Shown piece after piece: positions 1 to 12,215 of a stretch of DNA of 64,000 nucleotides (positions within the stretch are counted from its first letter, which is position 1; each line of letters starts with the position of its first letter). The translations under genes and the position numbers were made by a program. The notes under the pieces are model-generated. The model worked only from the letters and a program-made list of their open reading frames with translations, searched no databases and had not been told where the DNA came from. This DNA is from Conus ventricosus (Eukaryota; Mollusca; Gastropoda; Neogastropoda; Conidae): positions 85,094,042 through 85,158,041 of the forward strand of contig CM031607.1 of assembly GCA_018398815.1 (NCBI GenBank), in the 5' to 3' direction.

Positions 1-2
1 CC

Positions 3-86
3 GCTGGCGTTGGTCAGGTTGGACTGCCGATGAAAGTGGCGCTGGCCAAGTATGAGGTCGAAACCCCGGTTCAGATGGAACAGTGA
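3..86 (+). CDS. possible C-terminal coding tail of a gene truncated by the window edge
   Basis: One frame is open from the window edge for 27 codons and ends in TGA at 84-86. Its composition is balanced and protein-like (valine, lysine and glutamate rich, ending MEQ), and the following 500 bases are pyrimidine-rich, non-coding and 3'UTR-like. I do not recognise the family. A stretch this short could be open by chance, so this is only a candidate last exon. Confidence 0.25.
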   Translation, partial: AGVGQVGLPMKVALAKYEVETPVQMEQ

Positions 87-640
87 CTATCAACATCGAT
101 CTGTTCTCCTTTCTTTCTTCCTGCATTAACGCATTGCACTCTCTCTCTCTCTCCTAGTCTGCCCTATCAAATGGACATGGTTGCTTTTCTCTTCCTTTTC
201 TTTTCTTTCTTTTTCTCTTCATTAGTTAGCAACTCTCTCTCTCCACATCTCTCTTTAGTCCTTCCTCTGCAGACTATCTCGTGCTAATGCTTCAACTTGG
301 TTCTCTTCTCTCCCCCTCTCATCTCTCTGCTTTTCGCTCGAGCAGAGCTACACTCAGAACCTCTCTCTCTCTCTCTCCCTGTTCGTTCTCCCCATTCTCT
401 CACTCACGCATTACTTTATCACCTAACTCCGTGTCCAAGGCCAGTACCATTGGTCAGTATTTTTACCACCTCGTACCCGAAGTTATCTCCCTCTAATTCA
501 TTGGATATTCAAATCATGACAGTCACGCCTACACGCCTTACTCTCTGTGGTGGTCAATTGGTCATTTAATTGATTAGCTTGATTTCACCCCCACCACCTA
601 CTACCTTCTCCCTCTCCCTTTCCGGCGTCGTCGACCTAAT
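87..640. repeat. pyrimidine-rich (CT)n low-complexity non-coding stretch
   Basis: Repeated ctctctct runs occur around 137-152, 236-245 and 360-377 within TC-rich sequence. The short open frames here are products of this bias and resemble no protein. I see no gene. Confidence 0.6.
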
Positions 641-651
641 GGTGGGCATTG

Positions 652-838
652 GTCGTAAATTGGCTGTATGAGTCTGGGTAGGCGCCGAGACGTCTGACCA
701 GACCTATCGAGACCTGTCGGTCCAGCCACTCCGACTGTCTACGTGGAAGATTAGGATTAGCCTCTCGCTGTGCTCAGATTGGCCGGATGAGTCTGATCCG
801 GGCGTCGAGACTCGTTTGACCAGACATCGAGGCGTCGG
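652..838. repeat. diverged tandem duplication, ~120-bp spacing
   Basis: The segment near 652-716 and the segment near 772-838 share the order: a tggc(t/c)g(t/g)atgagtctg core, then g(g/c)gcgtcgaga, then tgaccagac, and end with tcggtc. The similarity is about 75 percent by eye. It could be an old SINE or simple duplication; I find no tRNA-like A and B boxes I would defend. Confidence 0.4.
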
Positions 839-1296
839 TCAGCTACTTAGTCCGTCTGGGCTGGTGGCGATTGACCACGAATTTGGTTGTGTTTATTTTT
901 GACCGTGACACTCCGCACGCACTGTTCTCGCCCGATAACCACTTCCCCCCCCCCCCCACACACACACACTCATACACACAAAAGCTTCTCTCCTTCCCCT
1001 AACTTTCTTAAAAAAAAAAAAAAAAATCCTGTGGACTCTTTGTAAAGCAGCCCAGCAGAGGTGAGTGGTAGAAACGACAGTAAGCTGTGGGATAGGGTGG
1101 AATGGTGTGGGGTGCATGGATGGAACAGGATGGGGCATTCTAGGGTATTCTGTTGCTCTATATGTATTGTTTCACAATAACATGTAGTTGGTCTCTTAAA
1201 ATGTGGATTTATGTATGACCATCTGCTGTACAGAGGATCAAAAAGCTGTAAAGTCTTCATTCAGGTCAGGTTGTTTATATTCGCGCGTGTGTGTGC

Positions 1297-1340
1297 GTGC
1301 GTGTGTGTGAGAGAGAGAGAGAGAGCGAGACAGAGAGAGA
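1297..1340. repeat. (TG)n/(GA)n microsatellite
   Basis: A gtgtgtgtg tract runs directly into gagagagaga. The rest of 870-1,690 holds a C run (945-957), an A run (1,011-1,026) and no gene that I can support. Confidence 0.7.
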
Positions 1341-1689
1341 AAATGTGCCTGCACTAACGTGGGGGTGATTGGGGGGAGGGAGGCAATAACATACCTACAC
1401 CAACACCCACGTGCACAGGAAAGAGGGAAGGGGAAAGGAAACTCATATAGAGGAGATGGTACATGAAACTGAAACACTTTGGATAGCCATCACAGCTCTC
1501 CATCAGGCACTGTACCATCCAGAATGGTCACAATGAATTAAGGCTTCCTTTGAGTGAAGGCACACGCTTACAAAGTGTGTGAACTGGTGTAACTCCTTGC
1601 CAGGCCCTAACTGGTCGTATTGGTTCTTGTTTTTCTTTGCATCCAATGTTTCTGATCTCTGAAAAAACGCTGACATCGAAGGGTCACCT

Positions 1690-1970
1690 GTTAAATGAAA
1701 ATTTACAGCTGGTAATGGCAGTTTAGAGCTGTTAATGGCAGTTTAGAGCAACAGCCCCTCAACAATGAGGATCACAACTCAGACATTGCAATAAGAAATG
1801 ACCAAAGTAATGAAAATGAGCAAGTTATGTGCCATGGTTCAGATATCGACAGCAACTTGGACCTAGAGGCTTGGAATGCCATGTGCACAGGGTCCAAACG
1901 TGCACAATGTCAGGTCAAAAACCAACAATGTGTGCAACGCCACGTCAAAAACGAACAATTTTCATTTAAC
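1690..1970. repeat. possible small MITE-like unit with 14-bp terminal inverted repeats
   Basis: GTTAAATGAAAATT at 1690-1703 is exactly inverted at 1957-1970 (AATTTTCATTTAAC). A 21-bp direct duplication (taatggcagtttagagct) lies just inside the left end at 1713-1750. One plus-strand frame is open for about 93 codons (1,717-1,995) with a polar, acidic composition and no clear start. No convincing target duplication flanks the unit, so the call is tentative. Confidence 0.3.
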
Positions 1971-1999
1971 ACTTACCTATATGAAAACTTATCATAGTG

Positions 2000-2519
2000 G
2001 CATTGCAAGCTGTCAGTCTGACAAACAGAATATTGTTCTAAAAATATGAAAACAGAAAAATGTTCCCCTTCAATCAATTAAACATTATTACTTGCACGTC
2101 GATCCAGTAGGTAAGATATCCACCGCTCTTCATCAGACATGTCCAGCTGCAAGAAGACAGCAGCTTTCAGCGCTCTGGGTGGGTGTTTTTTTTTTTTACT
2201 TTCTTTTACGTGAGCATTTTCGTACATGTAGATCCATGGGTGAAGCAACAGTTGGTATCTTTGGTGAATGACAATACGCATCAGGTTTAAAATCAACCAT
2301 TTCTTAGGCAAGAATGCGTCATTCTGGAAACAGCTGCCAACCTTCTGGAGTCAAATTTCCGGAACCATAGGAAGAACTGGATGGTTTGAGTGAAGAAGAG
2401 GCAGTTCAGTTTTGGATTGAAAGCATTTCTACCCACTCCACCCCCCCTCCCCACACTTCAGTTGTTAGATATGGGGATTGAAAAGAAAACGTGTCCACGC
2501 ATATAACCGCCAACATATA
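2000..2519. other. no gene seen
   Basis: This stretch holds a T run (2,188-2,197) and a C run near 2,440, and otherwise unique non-coding sequence. The short minus-strand open frame at 2,078-2,311 has no recognisable feature. Confidence 0.5.
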
Positions 2520-3130
2520 CCTATCATCATTTGGGTTTTATTCTGTGATGCTTTGTATCCTTATTCAGAAATGACACCCCAATGTCCACATTTCCTACTA
2601 AATTTTTGAAATTCTGCTTTTCGCACTCCATTCAGTTTTGCCCCATTATCAAGAAGTCGTTGTAGCGTTGCTCGAAGACTTCCGTCATGTTCTTCTTGAG
2701 TTTTACCGTGAATGATGATGTCATCTGACAGATTCTTTGCACCTGGAATGTCATTCAGAAGGTTGGAAATAATGTTCTGAAAAATTTCTGAGGCAGCATT
2801 TACACCAAAGAGTAGGCGTTTGTATCTCCTCAGTCCAACATGGGTAATGAAAGTTGTAATGTAACGACTATTTTCATCCAACATGCACTGATGGTACGCA
2901 TTAGTCATATCAAGTTTGCTGAAAAACTTGAACCATTCATGTCAGCAATGAGATCATCAATGGTAGGCATAGGGTGTTTTTCTCGTCCAATGGCTTTGTT
3001 CGCTTCTCTCATGTCGATGCACACTCGGACACCGTTTGACTTCTTGGGGACGACAACAACTGGACTTATCCAAGGAGTTGGACCATTGACCTTTTTGATG
3101 ATGTCCATGTCTTCAAGACGCTGAAGTTCA
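2520..3130 (-). pseudogene. reverse transcriptase fragment of Ty3/Gypsy element
   Basis: Two adjoining open frames (3,108-2,905 and 2,908-2,561) carry consecutive RT blocks. The first has WISPVVVVPKKSNGVRVCID and PMPTIDDL; the second has YKRLLFGVNAASEIFQ and the catalytic block NLSDDIIIHG near 2,720-2,738. The usual aromatic-x-DD active site reads LSDD, retaining both aspartates. The segment between is frameshifted, and the connection and RNase H domains are missing. Confidence 0.8.
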
Positions 3131-3437
3131 GTTTCAACATTTTTTTCTCACATGAAAAGGAATACGTCTGTGGCGCTGGGCTACAGGCTGTACGTTTGGA
3201 TTAATGTGTCATTTGACATTGACATCCTTGATTTTACAGTGCGGGAAACTCGTCAGCAATAGCACATGATTGAGAACTGAAAGCAAACAGTATCAATTTC
3301 AAAGCCTGAGCTGTTTCATTACACAGAAGATTTCTGCATGAAGTGGAGTCTGCATGCATCACATAGAAATAGCCTTGACACTCTTCTTATTGTGTTGTAA
3401 TATCCTTGAAAATATCCTAAGATTGGGAGGTGGTGTC

Positions 3438-3719
3438 TTAGAGTTTATGCAAATATGCGAGGACAAGGGACATCAGTGTAGACTTCGTGTGAAGTGACAG
3501 GTAAGTTGTATAGTTTATGATGTTCACTGATGCACCAGTGTCAATCAAGAACTCAGTTGGAGTTTTCATGAGAAGTGTGGAAAATTTTGGAATTTGCCCA
3601 TTTCGTCCGTTCACAGAGAAAACAAATTCATCACTTTCACTTGAAACAGTCACTGTGTCATTGTTCACAGGAAGAATCAATTTGCCTGACCCTAGCTGTG
3701 GAAAGGCAGACGTGAGCAT
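3438..3719 (-). pseudogene. retropepsin (aspartic protease) remnant
   Basis: The 93-codon open frame contains LIDTGASVNII, with the catalytic DTGAS at 3528-3542, preceded by a hydrophobic strand. This is the classical retropepsin active-site loop, so the domain is the Gag-Pol processing protease. The second structural motif (ILG) is not visible before the frame ends, so the domain is incomplete. Confidence 0.75.
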
Positions 3720-3725
3720 AATGTC

Positions 3726-4628
3726 CTATCTTGTTGCATGAAGAGCATCGCTTGTCTTTAGCTGGACAGGAGTTCCTGGGATGATATGTGGTGTTGCCAC
3801 AATATCGACAGGAATTATGCTGACCGCGTGCATTCCGTTGTGGAGGGGAGCCATTTCGGCCAAACGCATTCCCACGAGGTCGCTGATGCTGTTGGTTGCT
3901 TGAACCATTTGACGAAAACCTTTGGACAAAGTGTTTGCTTTGATTTATGACGACCTTGTTTATGATTGTGGTAAGTAGAACCCTTTGAAGTGAGAGCACA
4001 TGCTTCAGCACTGTCAGGATCTAAAACTGTGTTTGCTGCACAAGCACATGTCTTTTCAATGACTGCTGCTCTGCTTTCTGCCAATTCAAAACTTCTGGCT
4101 TCATCAAGTACCCGTTGAAGAGTTAAATTGTCTTTCAGGGCTCTCCTACGTACCCTAGTTGATGAACAGGCTTGCACAATCTGACCAAGGATCTCCCTAT
4201 CCATATCATGGAAATCACACAAAGCTGCCATGCTACGCAAACGAGTATGAAATGCATCAATACTTTCCCGTTCTTGCTGAGTAGTTTGCCTGAATCTGAA
4301 TGTTTCATAAGAGATATTCTTCTTTGGAGTAAAGTATTCTGTGAAAGAGTTTTTCAGGGTATTATACTCGTTTGAAATAAAACCATCACCTGCATTTGTC
4401 GTGGCTCCAATGCCTTTCTTTTCATCAGTCATTGACGTATAAATGTCAAAAAATCATCACTGCCATAATGCAACATTAAGAGAGCTTTCTTTCTCTTCTG
4501 CTATCGCTATCAATGTCAAGAGCACACAGAAGATTTTCAAGCTTATCGATCCACTTTTGCCAACGTGTACCAGCAGTGGTTTCTTCGCCATGAACAACAA
4601 ACTTCTCAAAATTAGGAAGCGAAGCCAT
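3726..4628 (-). pseudogene. gag: Ty3/Gypsy gag remnant with two CCHC zinc knuckles
   Basis: The likely start is the ATG at 4626-4628, followed by a short N-terminal region (MASLPNFEKF...), a break near 4,470, and a capsid-like helical region (4,432-4,050). That region carries a QTTQQERESIDAFHTRLR segment, typical of the capsid of Ty3/Gypsy-type and domesticated gag proteins. Around 3,820-3,740 another frame encodes two Cys-rich fingers (CRYCGNTTYH... and CSSCNKIGHYAHVC). The second is a textbook CX2CX4HX4C knuckle; the first has wider spacing. At least two frameshifts separate these parts. The product would package element RNA; this copy cannot be made intact as read. Confidence 0.75.
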
Positions 4629-4883
4629 AGTAAGTAAGCAACATGTAATTGATGTCTAGTTCAAGAAAATCTTATGAATCTAACCACAAATTAGATCTTT
4701 TAAGCAAACATAAATGAAAACAATAGCAGAAAATACGAGAACGAAAGATCGCTGAACAGTTACGTGACGTCATAGCTCTGCTTAGAGATAGATCTGAGAT
4801 CGTACCGTAGATGCCGATCAACTCAAACAACTTGACCTGACGTTAAAATAAAACTAGTTCGATCTCACCGTTACTCGTCGCCA

Positions 4884-4967
4884 TTTTGTAGTATCTGTGT
4901 GTCTGTTTAACTCATACAATAGCACTTTTGTAGTATCTGTGTGTCTGTTTAACTCATACAATAGCAC
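4884..4967. repeat. perfect 42-bp tandem duplication
   Basis: The 42 bases from 4,884 to 4,925 (starting TTTTGTAGTATCTGTGTGTC) are repeated exactly at 4,926-4,967. Perfect identity suggests a recent slip or a local assembly duplication. No gene lies in 4,629-5,100. Confidence 0.9.
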
Positions 4968-5124
4968 ACACAAACAGATGAGAATCACAGCCCGTGTGTT
5001 TGAGCCCGCAGAGCGCCGTTTACTTGACTAATGGCAGATCTCTGGTAGAACTGTTACTCTACAATTCACATGCTCATTTCCGGACCAGTCTCCATGACAA
5101 CGACTGTAAATATATAACAAGGAT

Positions 5125-6355
5125 TGTCACTGGCTTGGACACTACACTTTGAATGTGTGTTCATTCAAGTGTGTGTCTTTTTAAGTAGCTCTGAGAATAC
5201 TGACTGTTTATTAATGTTCTTCTTTGAATGTGTGTTAATTCAAGTACTTTTATCTCTGAGTAGCTCTGAGAATACTGAATGTTTGTTAATGTTCTTCTTT
5301 GAATGTGTGTTAATCTAAGTAGTTTGATCTCTTTGAGTAGCTCTGAGAATACTGAATGTTTGTTAATGTTCTTCTTTGAATGTGGTGCTAATCTGAGTAC
5401 TTTGATCTCCTCGAGTAGCTCTGAGAACATTGAATGTTTGTTAATGTTCTTCTTTGAATGTGGTGCTAATCTGAGTACTTTGATCTCTTTGAGTAGCTCT
5501 GAGAATACTGAATGTTTGTTAATGTTCTTCTTTCAATGTGTGTTAATCTGAGTAGTTTGATCTCTTTGAGTAGCTCTGAGAACATTGAATGTTTGTTAAT
5601 GTTTTTCTTTGAATGTGGTGCTAATCTGAGTACTTTGATCTCTTTGAGTAGCTCTGAGAATACTGAATGTTTGTTTATGTTCTTCTTTGAATGTGGTGCT
5701 AATCTGAGTGCTTTGATCTCTTTGAGTAGCTCTGAGAATACTGAATGTTTGTTAATGTTCTTCTTTGAATGTGGTGCTAATCTGAGTGCTTTGATCTCTT
5801 TGAGTAGCTCTGAGAACACTGAATGTTTGTTAATGTTCTTCTTTGAATGTGGTGCTAATCTGAGTACTTTGATCTCTTTGAGTAGCTCTGAGAATACTGA
5901 ATGTTTGTTAATGTTCTTCTTTGAATGTGGTGCTAATCTGAGTACTTTGATCTCTTTGAGTAGCTCTGAGAACATTGAATGTTTGTTAATGTTTTTCTTT
6001 GAATGTGGTGCTAATCTGAGTACTTTGATCTCTTTGAGTAGCTCTGAGAATACTGAATGTTTGTTAATGTTTTTCTTTGAATGTGGTGCTAATCCGAGAA
6101 CTTTGATCTCTTTGAGTAGCTCTGAGAACACTGAATGTTTGTTAATGTTCTTTGAATGTGTGTTAATCTAAGTAGTTTGATCTCTTTGAGTAGCTCTGAG
6201 AACATCGAATGTTTGTTAATGTTCTTCTTTGAATGTGTGTTAATCTAAGTAGTTTGATCTCTTTGAGTAGCTCTGAGAACATTGAATGTTTGTTAATGTT
6301 CTTCTTTGAATGTGTGTTAATTTAAGTAGTTTGATCTCTTTGAGTAGCTCCGAGT
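5125..6355. repeat. tandem satellite, ~78-bp unit, about 15 copies
   Basis: A 77-78-bp unit (TTTGAATGTGGTGCTAATCT..., then GATCTCTTTGAGTAGCTCTG) repeats head to tail. There are two arm types: GAATGTGGTGCTAATCTGAG in the middle copies and GAATGTGTGTTAATCTAAG at both ends. Because 78 = 26 x 3, both strands stay open for over 210 codons (5,512-6,171 plus; 5,466-6,131 minus), giving 26-residue protein repeats. I regard these frames as by-products of periodicity. The array degrades at both edges. Confidence 0.9.
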
Positions 6356-6359
6356 TCCT

Positions 6360-6690
6360 GTTCTCACAGAAATTAGTTGCTCCTCTCTGAACCTTTTTGA
6401 CCTCATTGATTGCCTTTTAAAACAGTCAGAATCACATCATGTTACCATAATCGAGATGCGGTCCTATCAGATCAGGCGTCATTAAATCCCTGAAAAGTGC
6501 CCCTGTTCAAATGACAGGCTGTTTTAATCAGTCCAACCGTTTGATTGAACCGATTCAGAATATTGTTCAATTCCGTTGATGTTGTTTATGGCTTAGCTGA
6601 CCATAATGGGCAATATTAGGACTGTTGCCTCGTCAGTATAAAAACAGCACTATACGACAAACAAATAAATAAATAGATTAAAAATAACAG
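6360..6690. other. unique non-coding sequence, nothing recognised
   Basis: I see no open frame of note, no repeat structure and no RNA gene in this stretch between the satellite and the microsatellite block. Confidence 0.4.
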
Positions 6691-6694
6691 CAAT

Positions 6695-7025
6695 TTGGAG
6701 CCATAGTAGAAGTAGTAGCAGTAGTAGTAATAGTAGTTGTAGGAGGAGGAGGAGGAGGAGCAGTACTAGCAGTATACTAGTTATAGCCATATTGTTGTTG
6801 TTGTTGTCGTTGCTGTTTTTAATCACCACCATCATCCTAAGATCATCATTTTTGTTATGATGATGACGATGATGGTGATGATGATGACATTACTGCGTTG
6901 TTTTACTATTACTTTGTTTTTATCGCTATTATTATCATCAACTTTTTTTATTGTTACTATTATTGTTGTTATTATTATGATTATCATTATTACTAGCATT
7001 GTTGTTGTTTGTTGTTGTTACTAAA
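6695..7025. repeat. compound trinucleotide microsatellites (GTA/GGA/TGT/GAT/ATT)
   Basis: Successive tracts of agtagtagtag, aggaggagg, gttgttgttg, gatgatgatg and attattatt run through this stretch. The leucine-rich minus-strand open frame at 6,650-6,835 is a translation of these repeats and not a gene. Confidence 0.85.
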
Positions 7026-10000
7026 CACTTGTGAGCACAGAAATCCAGGTGTGAGACCGGTGAGGGAGGCTGAGAGGCGAGTCAACAAACACAAACGGAA
7101 AAGTACACAATAAAACTACACATCGTCATGCGCCTATGCACGACGAAGGAACTTTTCGACAAAGGATGCGTTATAAAGCAGACATTAAGCTACCGGGATG
7201 CAGAACACAGTACACTCGGTCTTCGCCATCTTTACTTTCAGATGTGGAACAGTTGTGGAAATAGTGCCCAGCACTAGTAGTGCAAGTAGTTGTCAGCAGA
7301 GCGGGGCTTGGGTCAAAACCAGAGGGATGGACATGTGAACACCCAGCCAGGTAGTCAGAAGGTAAGGTCATGTCTTCCCTGTTCTTGTTTCAATGCTTGT
7401 GGTGTTGCCAGTTTTGTAAACCAGCCTTGCTGGCCACAGATCATGGGAGAGGGTGGGGGAGGGTGAGAGTGGGATCACGTAGGTGCCAGTCCACTGAAAG
7501 GTTAGAGTGGGGGGAGAATAGAAGGGAAGGGAGAACACTTGACTAAACGGATAAAAACAAGAAAGACAATACAGGTATCGGAACGCTTCACAGGAAACTG
7601 TCACTGTATAAACAGACAGGGATATATGTATGTGTATATCCCCCTTTTATAACCACCCCTTCCCCTTTTACCTGAGAGTAACAACGCCACACAAACACAC
7701 AGACAAAGGAAATATGGTGCACAAACAGAAAGCTTCATTTGCATTCACACACGCACTCTCACCCACAGAATGGCAATGAAACACCAAGATCTCTATATCC
7801 AACACACACAGGCAGTTTCCCCACACGAAAAAAAAACAAACAACCCCCCCCCCCCCCCCCCCCCCCCAAAGAATCCAACTATACCAACCCCAAATACACG
7901 ACCATCAGCGCATGGCCCCTTATGTACACCTGTGCACGCTGCACATTCACATATAATTACCCTTCCTTCAGGAGGCACACACACACACCTCAGCCCACTG
8001 AAGGCCAATACCAGAAAGGACAAGGGAATTATACATCACCTGGTAACCCCGGGCTGAAATATCAAACAAGGTTCATACTTCATAGAACCTGAGATGCCCA
8101 CGCGATGTTTTTCCCCAAGCTGTATTCCTTATGCTAATTTTTTTATGTACCGGTGTCAGACTATCTGTACACCCAAGCTCAACCCCCAAAATATTCAACA
8201 CAAATTATTCAAGTGACCCGAAACCCAATGTTGCACTTTCAGTACTTCATTTAAAGTCCCTGGCGGGTACTTGACACACGCAAAAAAAAAAAAAAAAACT
8301 CCCCTTCCAAAAACAAAAACAAACAAAACGGCAACGCTTTCCCAATTAATCTTAAACGTCTCCTTTTTTAAACGACCCCTCACACCAATGTACCCCCCAA
8401 AAGCAAGACCTCACTGAAGCGCTTGGATGACGCAGCGGGAAAAAAAAAAAAACGTGATCATCGAAACGGGGTCCCCTCTTACCGGGCACCAACTACACCC
8501 ACATCACACGCAGATAAAAAATCGCAGTGACCCCTTTAAGACTTTGCCCCCCGAAGAAAAAAATAGAGCTGAATCGGAGGAAGCCACACTCGGACTGGGG
8601 AAAGGGGGATGGGCTCCCGCCCGGAACGCCCCCTGCCGGCTCCAGTGTGCCCACCCAGCAGGGGGAACGCAGGGATGACAGTGGAAAGATAAAAGGTGAC
8701 ACAACCCCCTAAACCCAAGGCCGACCCCACGGTTTTGTGTGAAGGGAGGTAAAAAAACCGCCGAACCCCCGTGAAAAGGAAATGTCTTACTACCAAGAAA
8801 AAATCATTATAATTTATTTGTTGCTTCACTTAAAAAAGGGTTCGAGTGTTAACATTTTTTTAGCATTCATGTTACTCACTAACATGGCCTGAATGTACAG
8901 TCAAAACCCAAAGGCACAGCGTTTGGAATTTTAAACCAACCATACAACCAGCCACCTTGACATAAAAATCTCTCACCAGAATTTTCCATTAACACTTTTA
9001 AACCAACTTCATTGATTTCCCCCTTCCATAAACGCCCACGAACATAACTGTAACCGTTCCTTCAAAAAGGATTATACGTCTATAATACCCACGACTTCAG
9101 TTCCCCGAGGTCTCCAAACTTTTCAATGGGAAAAAACATAGTCACTCCAAAGAACAATCCCCGTTAGTGCCCCCATCCCGGGTCAAAAATTCGGGCCCAT
9201 TACCTATAACATGCTTAAAGAATCAAACCATTTAAAGCAAAACCAAATAATAGAATTGAACCCGGGGGTATCCAAATTTCCTACGGGCACAATCAAATCC
9301 AAAAAAAAGCATCAAATTATCAAGCCTAGACAATCCCCAAATTACATAAGCCGAAAAGGGTTTTTCCCGAGCGCTGCTATACTTTTTCCTAAACATTGCC
9401 TACTGACCCACAATGCTGGGGAAAAACTTCTTTGAATACGGCGCACCACCGTCGCAAAAACCCAATAATATATAATATATATTAAAATATATAAAATATA
9501 TATAATACATAAATAAATAAAAATTATATATTAAACATATAATAAAATATATATTTTTAAAATATATATATACCAAATGTGGGTTTTCGAACACAATACC
9601 TAAATATCTTAAACACCTTTGTTATTACACCCTTTTTTTTTTTTCTCTTTTTTTTTCCAATCGTAATCCCCTTCCAATTAAAACTGATACTACTATTGTT
9701 TTTAACACAATCATGAATTCACCGCAAATCTTTAATAATAATAAAAAAAAAACAACTCTTTTTAAATATAATGATCCCTAATTTTTTTCCCTTTCCGCCC
9801 ATCCAACCCGTTTTGTTCCAAGCGCAAACACCAAAAGTGAACCCCCACAAACGTGTCTACCGAGGTCCACCATCCGTCACCTAGGGTAAAACCCCACACC
9901 CCCAAAACAGCCATCAGTCTGCCCCTGTACCTGGGACCACCGCTGACAGCCCCTTTTAATATTAAAAAAAAATTTCCCGGCCTCCGATACCCAAAGAAAA

Positions 10001-12120
10001 CCCCTCAAAAAAACCAACTTTTCCCAAATTTAAAACAATATTTCTGTAACCCGACCACCCAAATACAAAAATTATTCTTACACCTCAATCCGCGTAACAC
10101 ACCCCCTTTTGTACAGTTAGAACCGAAACCCCATTATTCATTCCAATGTCGGTTTTTTTCCCCGACTTTAAGTTCAAGTTATATCTCTTTTCTTCCCAAA
10201 CTTCCCGCATTTAAATTTCCTCCCTTTTTATCAAATTCACATAGAAAAACTTGCGAACAAAAACCAAATAAAAAAAAACCTCCCTTTTGGGAACTGAAAT
10301 ACAAAATTTATGAAACCATATATCGCAAACAAAAACTACACAGCCCTCCCTAATTTTTTCCCCACTTTACACGCTCACCTTGACAAAAAAAGGAAAGACA
10401 CCAGGGACAACCCTCATCGCTGGGAAAACGCCAACAGCCAACGCCCCCGGTACATGTGAACCCCCCGCTGACACCAAAAACCGACAGTCTAAACCTGGGA
10501 GCCAAACCTTTAAAAGTCGGCAGGGCATACCCCGAAACCCCCCCCCCAACGGGAGAAACAAAAAGAGACGGGCAAACCCAACCTTTGCGGGTAACGCCTC
10601 AATTCGTACTGACTTGCAGACACACGACGACACTCCGAATTCACCTCGGAAACTCACAAGACAGCACTCACATTCACGGAGTTCCCCACTCACATCTATA
10701 GAACTCCAGTTTCACGAGTGTTTGTTTACACACGTAAAACCCACTATTCCGGCGAGTCAAATTTATTCTCCTCCCTCCCCCCCTCAAGAGTTAACAGGTA
10801 AGCAAACTCCCGGCAGGAATCACGCACTTCACGGCCACTACCAACCTGGCAATGGACGGGCCACACTCCACAATTGTCACTGAGGCGACCTGTATCAGTT
10901 CGTGCGTGACAGGTACAAACTGGGTGCTTTCCTTCAAATAAGGTTTCTTATAAAGGTTGAAACTGTCAGACACCGCAAAGTATCGAATGAAAACGAGACA
11001 CGAGGAAAAGTGACACTATGCATACCCGATTTTTTTCAACTGCGGACAGGTACGTTCAACTTAATTCAGAGCGATCGGCTGTCTGGCAACTGGAGGCTAG
11101 CCACTTATTGGGCGGGAGGAGGGTTTGACTTTTTCTTGTTAATACAAAACAATGATGTCATTAAATGATGAAATGTGACGTGTGCGACTGAGCAAAAAGA
11201 ATTATACTTACAAAGAAGTATTTGGAGTAAATAAGCGATAAGCCCTTATTCAAAAGTCAAACAAAAGAACACTATATCATATTCTGTAAGCCTGTGAGTC
11301 AACGTTGGTAATTGCTCCTTACTTATAGTCGTATTGATTTTATGACAGCGACGCACCATAAACTGAGGGGTATGTAATAAAATTGAGGAAGCAAAATGAA
11401 CAGTAGCATTATGTAAAGCATTACAAGTGATGGTTTATAGCTTTTAAGTGAACAGTTGTAACAGTAATTTTCACTTACTTTCAAACAAGGATGAGAGCAG
11501 TAGTGCATGTTAGACTTAGTACAAAACTGTGAAGTTAGGTTACCAAAATCAAATTAAGACAACGTCCATCCCGTCCGTCCCTATGAGAAGTAATTACACA
11601 GCCCAAAGGGACCGAGACTGCCTTGACTGGCAGTAGAGCGCGTGTAGTGTCACTGAACCAAACCAACGCCGCTGTTTAGTTGTCGCACACTGTGCAGAGT
11701 CATGGCACAACACATCGGCGCGTGTGGCCCAGGCAAGCAGTACTGCGTAGTTAAGAAAATCGCCGGCGACAGCCACGTTAAAAGTCTGACAACTGTTTGT
11801 GAATTTGCAACAATATCTCTCTACGGTGTAAATGTGGGTTTTTGTGTGTGTGTGTGGTGTTTTTTTTGTAAGCCAGTTTATGGACAATTATTCATCCATA
11901 CCGATGTACTGTAATACAAAATGGCTTTGATGCAACTGTACGAGCTGATGAGCTCAACAGCAGACTATCACACAAACGGACTTTGTGCTCTCAAGTGTTA
12001 GGGGATGTTACTCAGAAGCGTTTGGGGATGTTGGGGGATCTTACGCGGGTAATTGTGGGATGTTGATAAATTAACATTGCAGCTGACTAATGACTAAGAT
12101 TTCTAAGTACCGTCATCGTA
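7026..12120. other. no supportable gene; homopolymer-rich, low-confidence sequence
   Basis: The stretch contains a 24-base C run (7,844-7,867), A runs (8,283-8,299 and 8,441-8,452) and an AT-only patch (9,465-9,575). From 8,100 to 10,900 it is dense in short homopolymers (cccc, aaaa, tttt). The open frames are proline- or lysine-rich by composition and match no family. This texture resembles poorly corrected consensus more than organised biology. Confidence 0.5.

Positions 12121-12122
<2 letters not shown>

Positions 12123-12163
<41 letters not shown>
12123..12163. repeat. (GA)n microsatellite
   Basis: About twenty uninterrupted GA units lie 50 bases left of the retrotransposon insertion point. 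Confidence 0.9.
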
Positions 12164-12167
<4 letters not shown>

Positions 12168-12210
12168 TCACTCAGAGATATGAGGCTGAAAGTGATATAG
12201 TGTGAGGTTG

Positions 12211-12215
12211 ATAGG
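12211..12215. other. target-site duplication ATAGG, left copy (Gypsy-1)
   Basis: It lies immediately before the LTR start TGTCACC at 12,216 and matches ATAGG at 49,239-49,243 after the final TCGTGACA. Confidence 0.8.

Larger units (their letters stand above)
2520..4628 (-). mobile_element. decayed Ty3/Gypsy LTR-retrotransposon fragment (gag-PR-RT), antisense
   Basis: Reading the minus strand from 4,628 downward gives gag, then a double zinc knuckle, then an aspartic protease with an intact DTGAS motif, then the N-terminal two thirds of a reverse transcriptase. RNase H and integrase are absent, since the similarity stops near 2,520, and I find no LTR on either side. The order is canonical for Ty3/Gypsy. 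Several frameshifts break it, so it is an old 5'-only remnant. It is a different lineage from the two elements at 12-26 kb: it has two knuckles, a different gag, and DTGAS instead of DLGAS. Confidence 0.85.

Noticed and set aside
5466..6171. 221- and 219-codon repeat-protein frames
   Set aside because: The 78-bp satellite period is a multiple of three, which keeps both strands open. There is no start context or non-repeat domain.
5125..6355. CRISPR-like array
   Set aside because: The units are contiguous, with no unique spacers, in a eukaryotic genome; it is a satellite.
9853..10883. 166- and 167-codon frames in the 9.8-10.9 kb stretch
   Set aside because: Composition is driven by C- and A-rich homopolymers, there is no recognisable domain, and the surrounding sequence looks poorly corrected.
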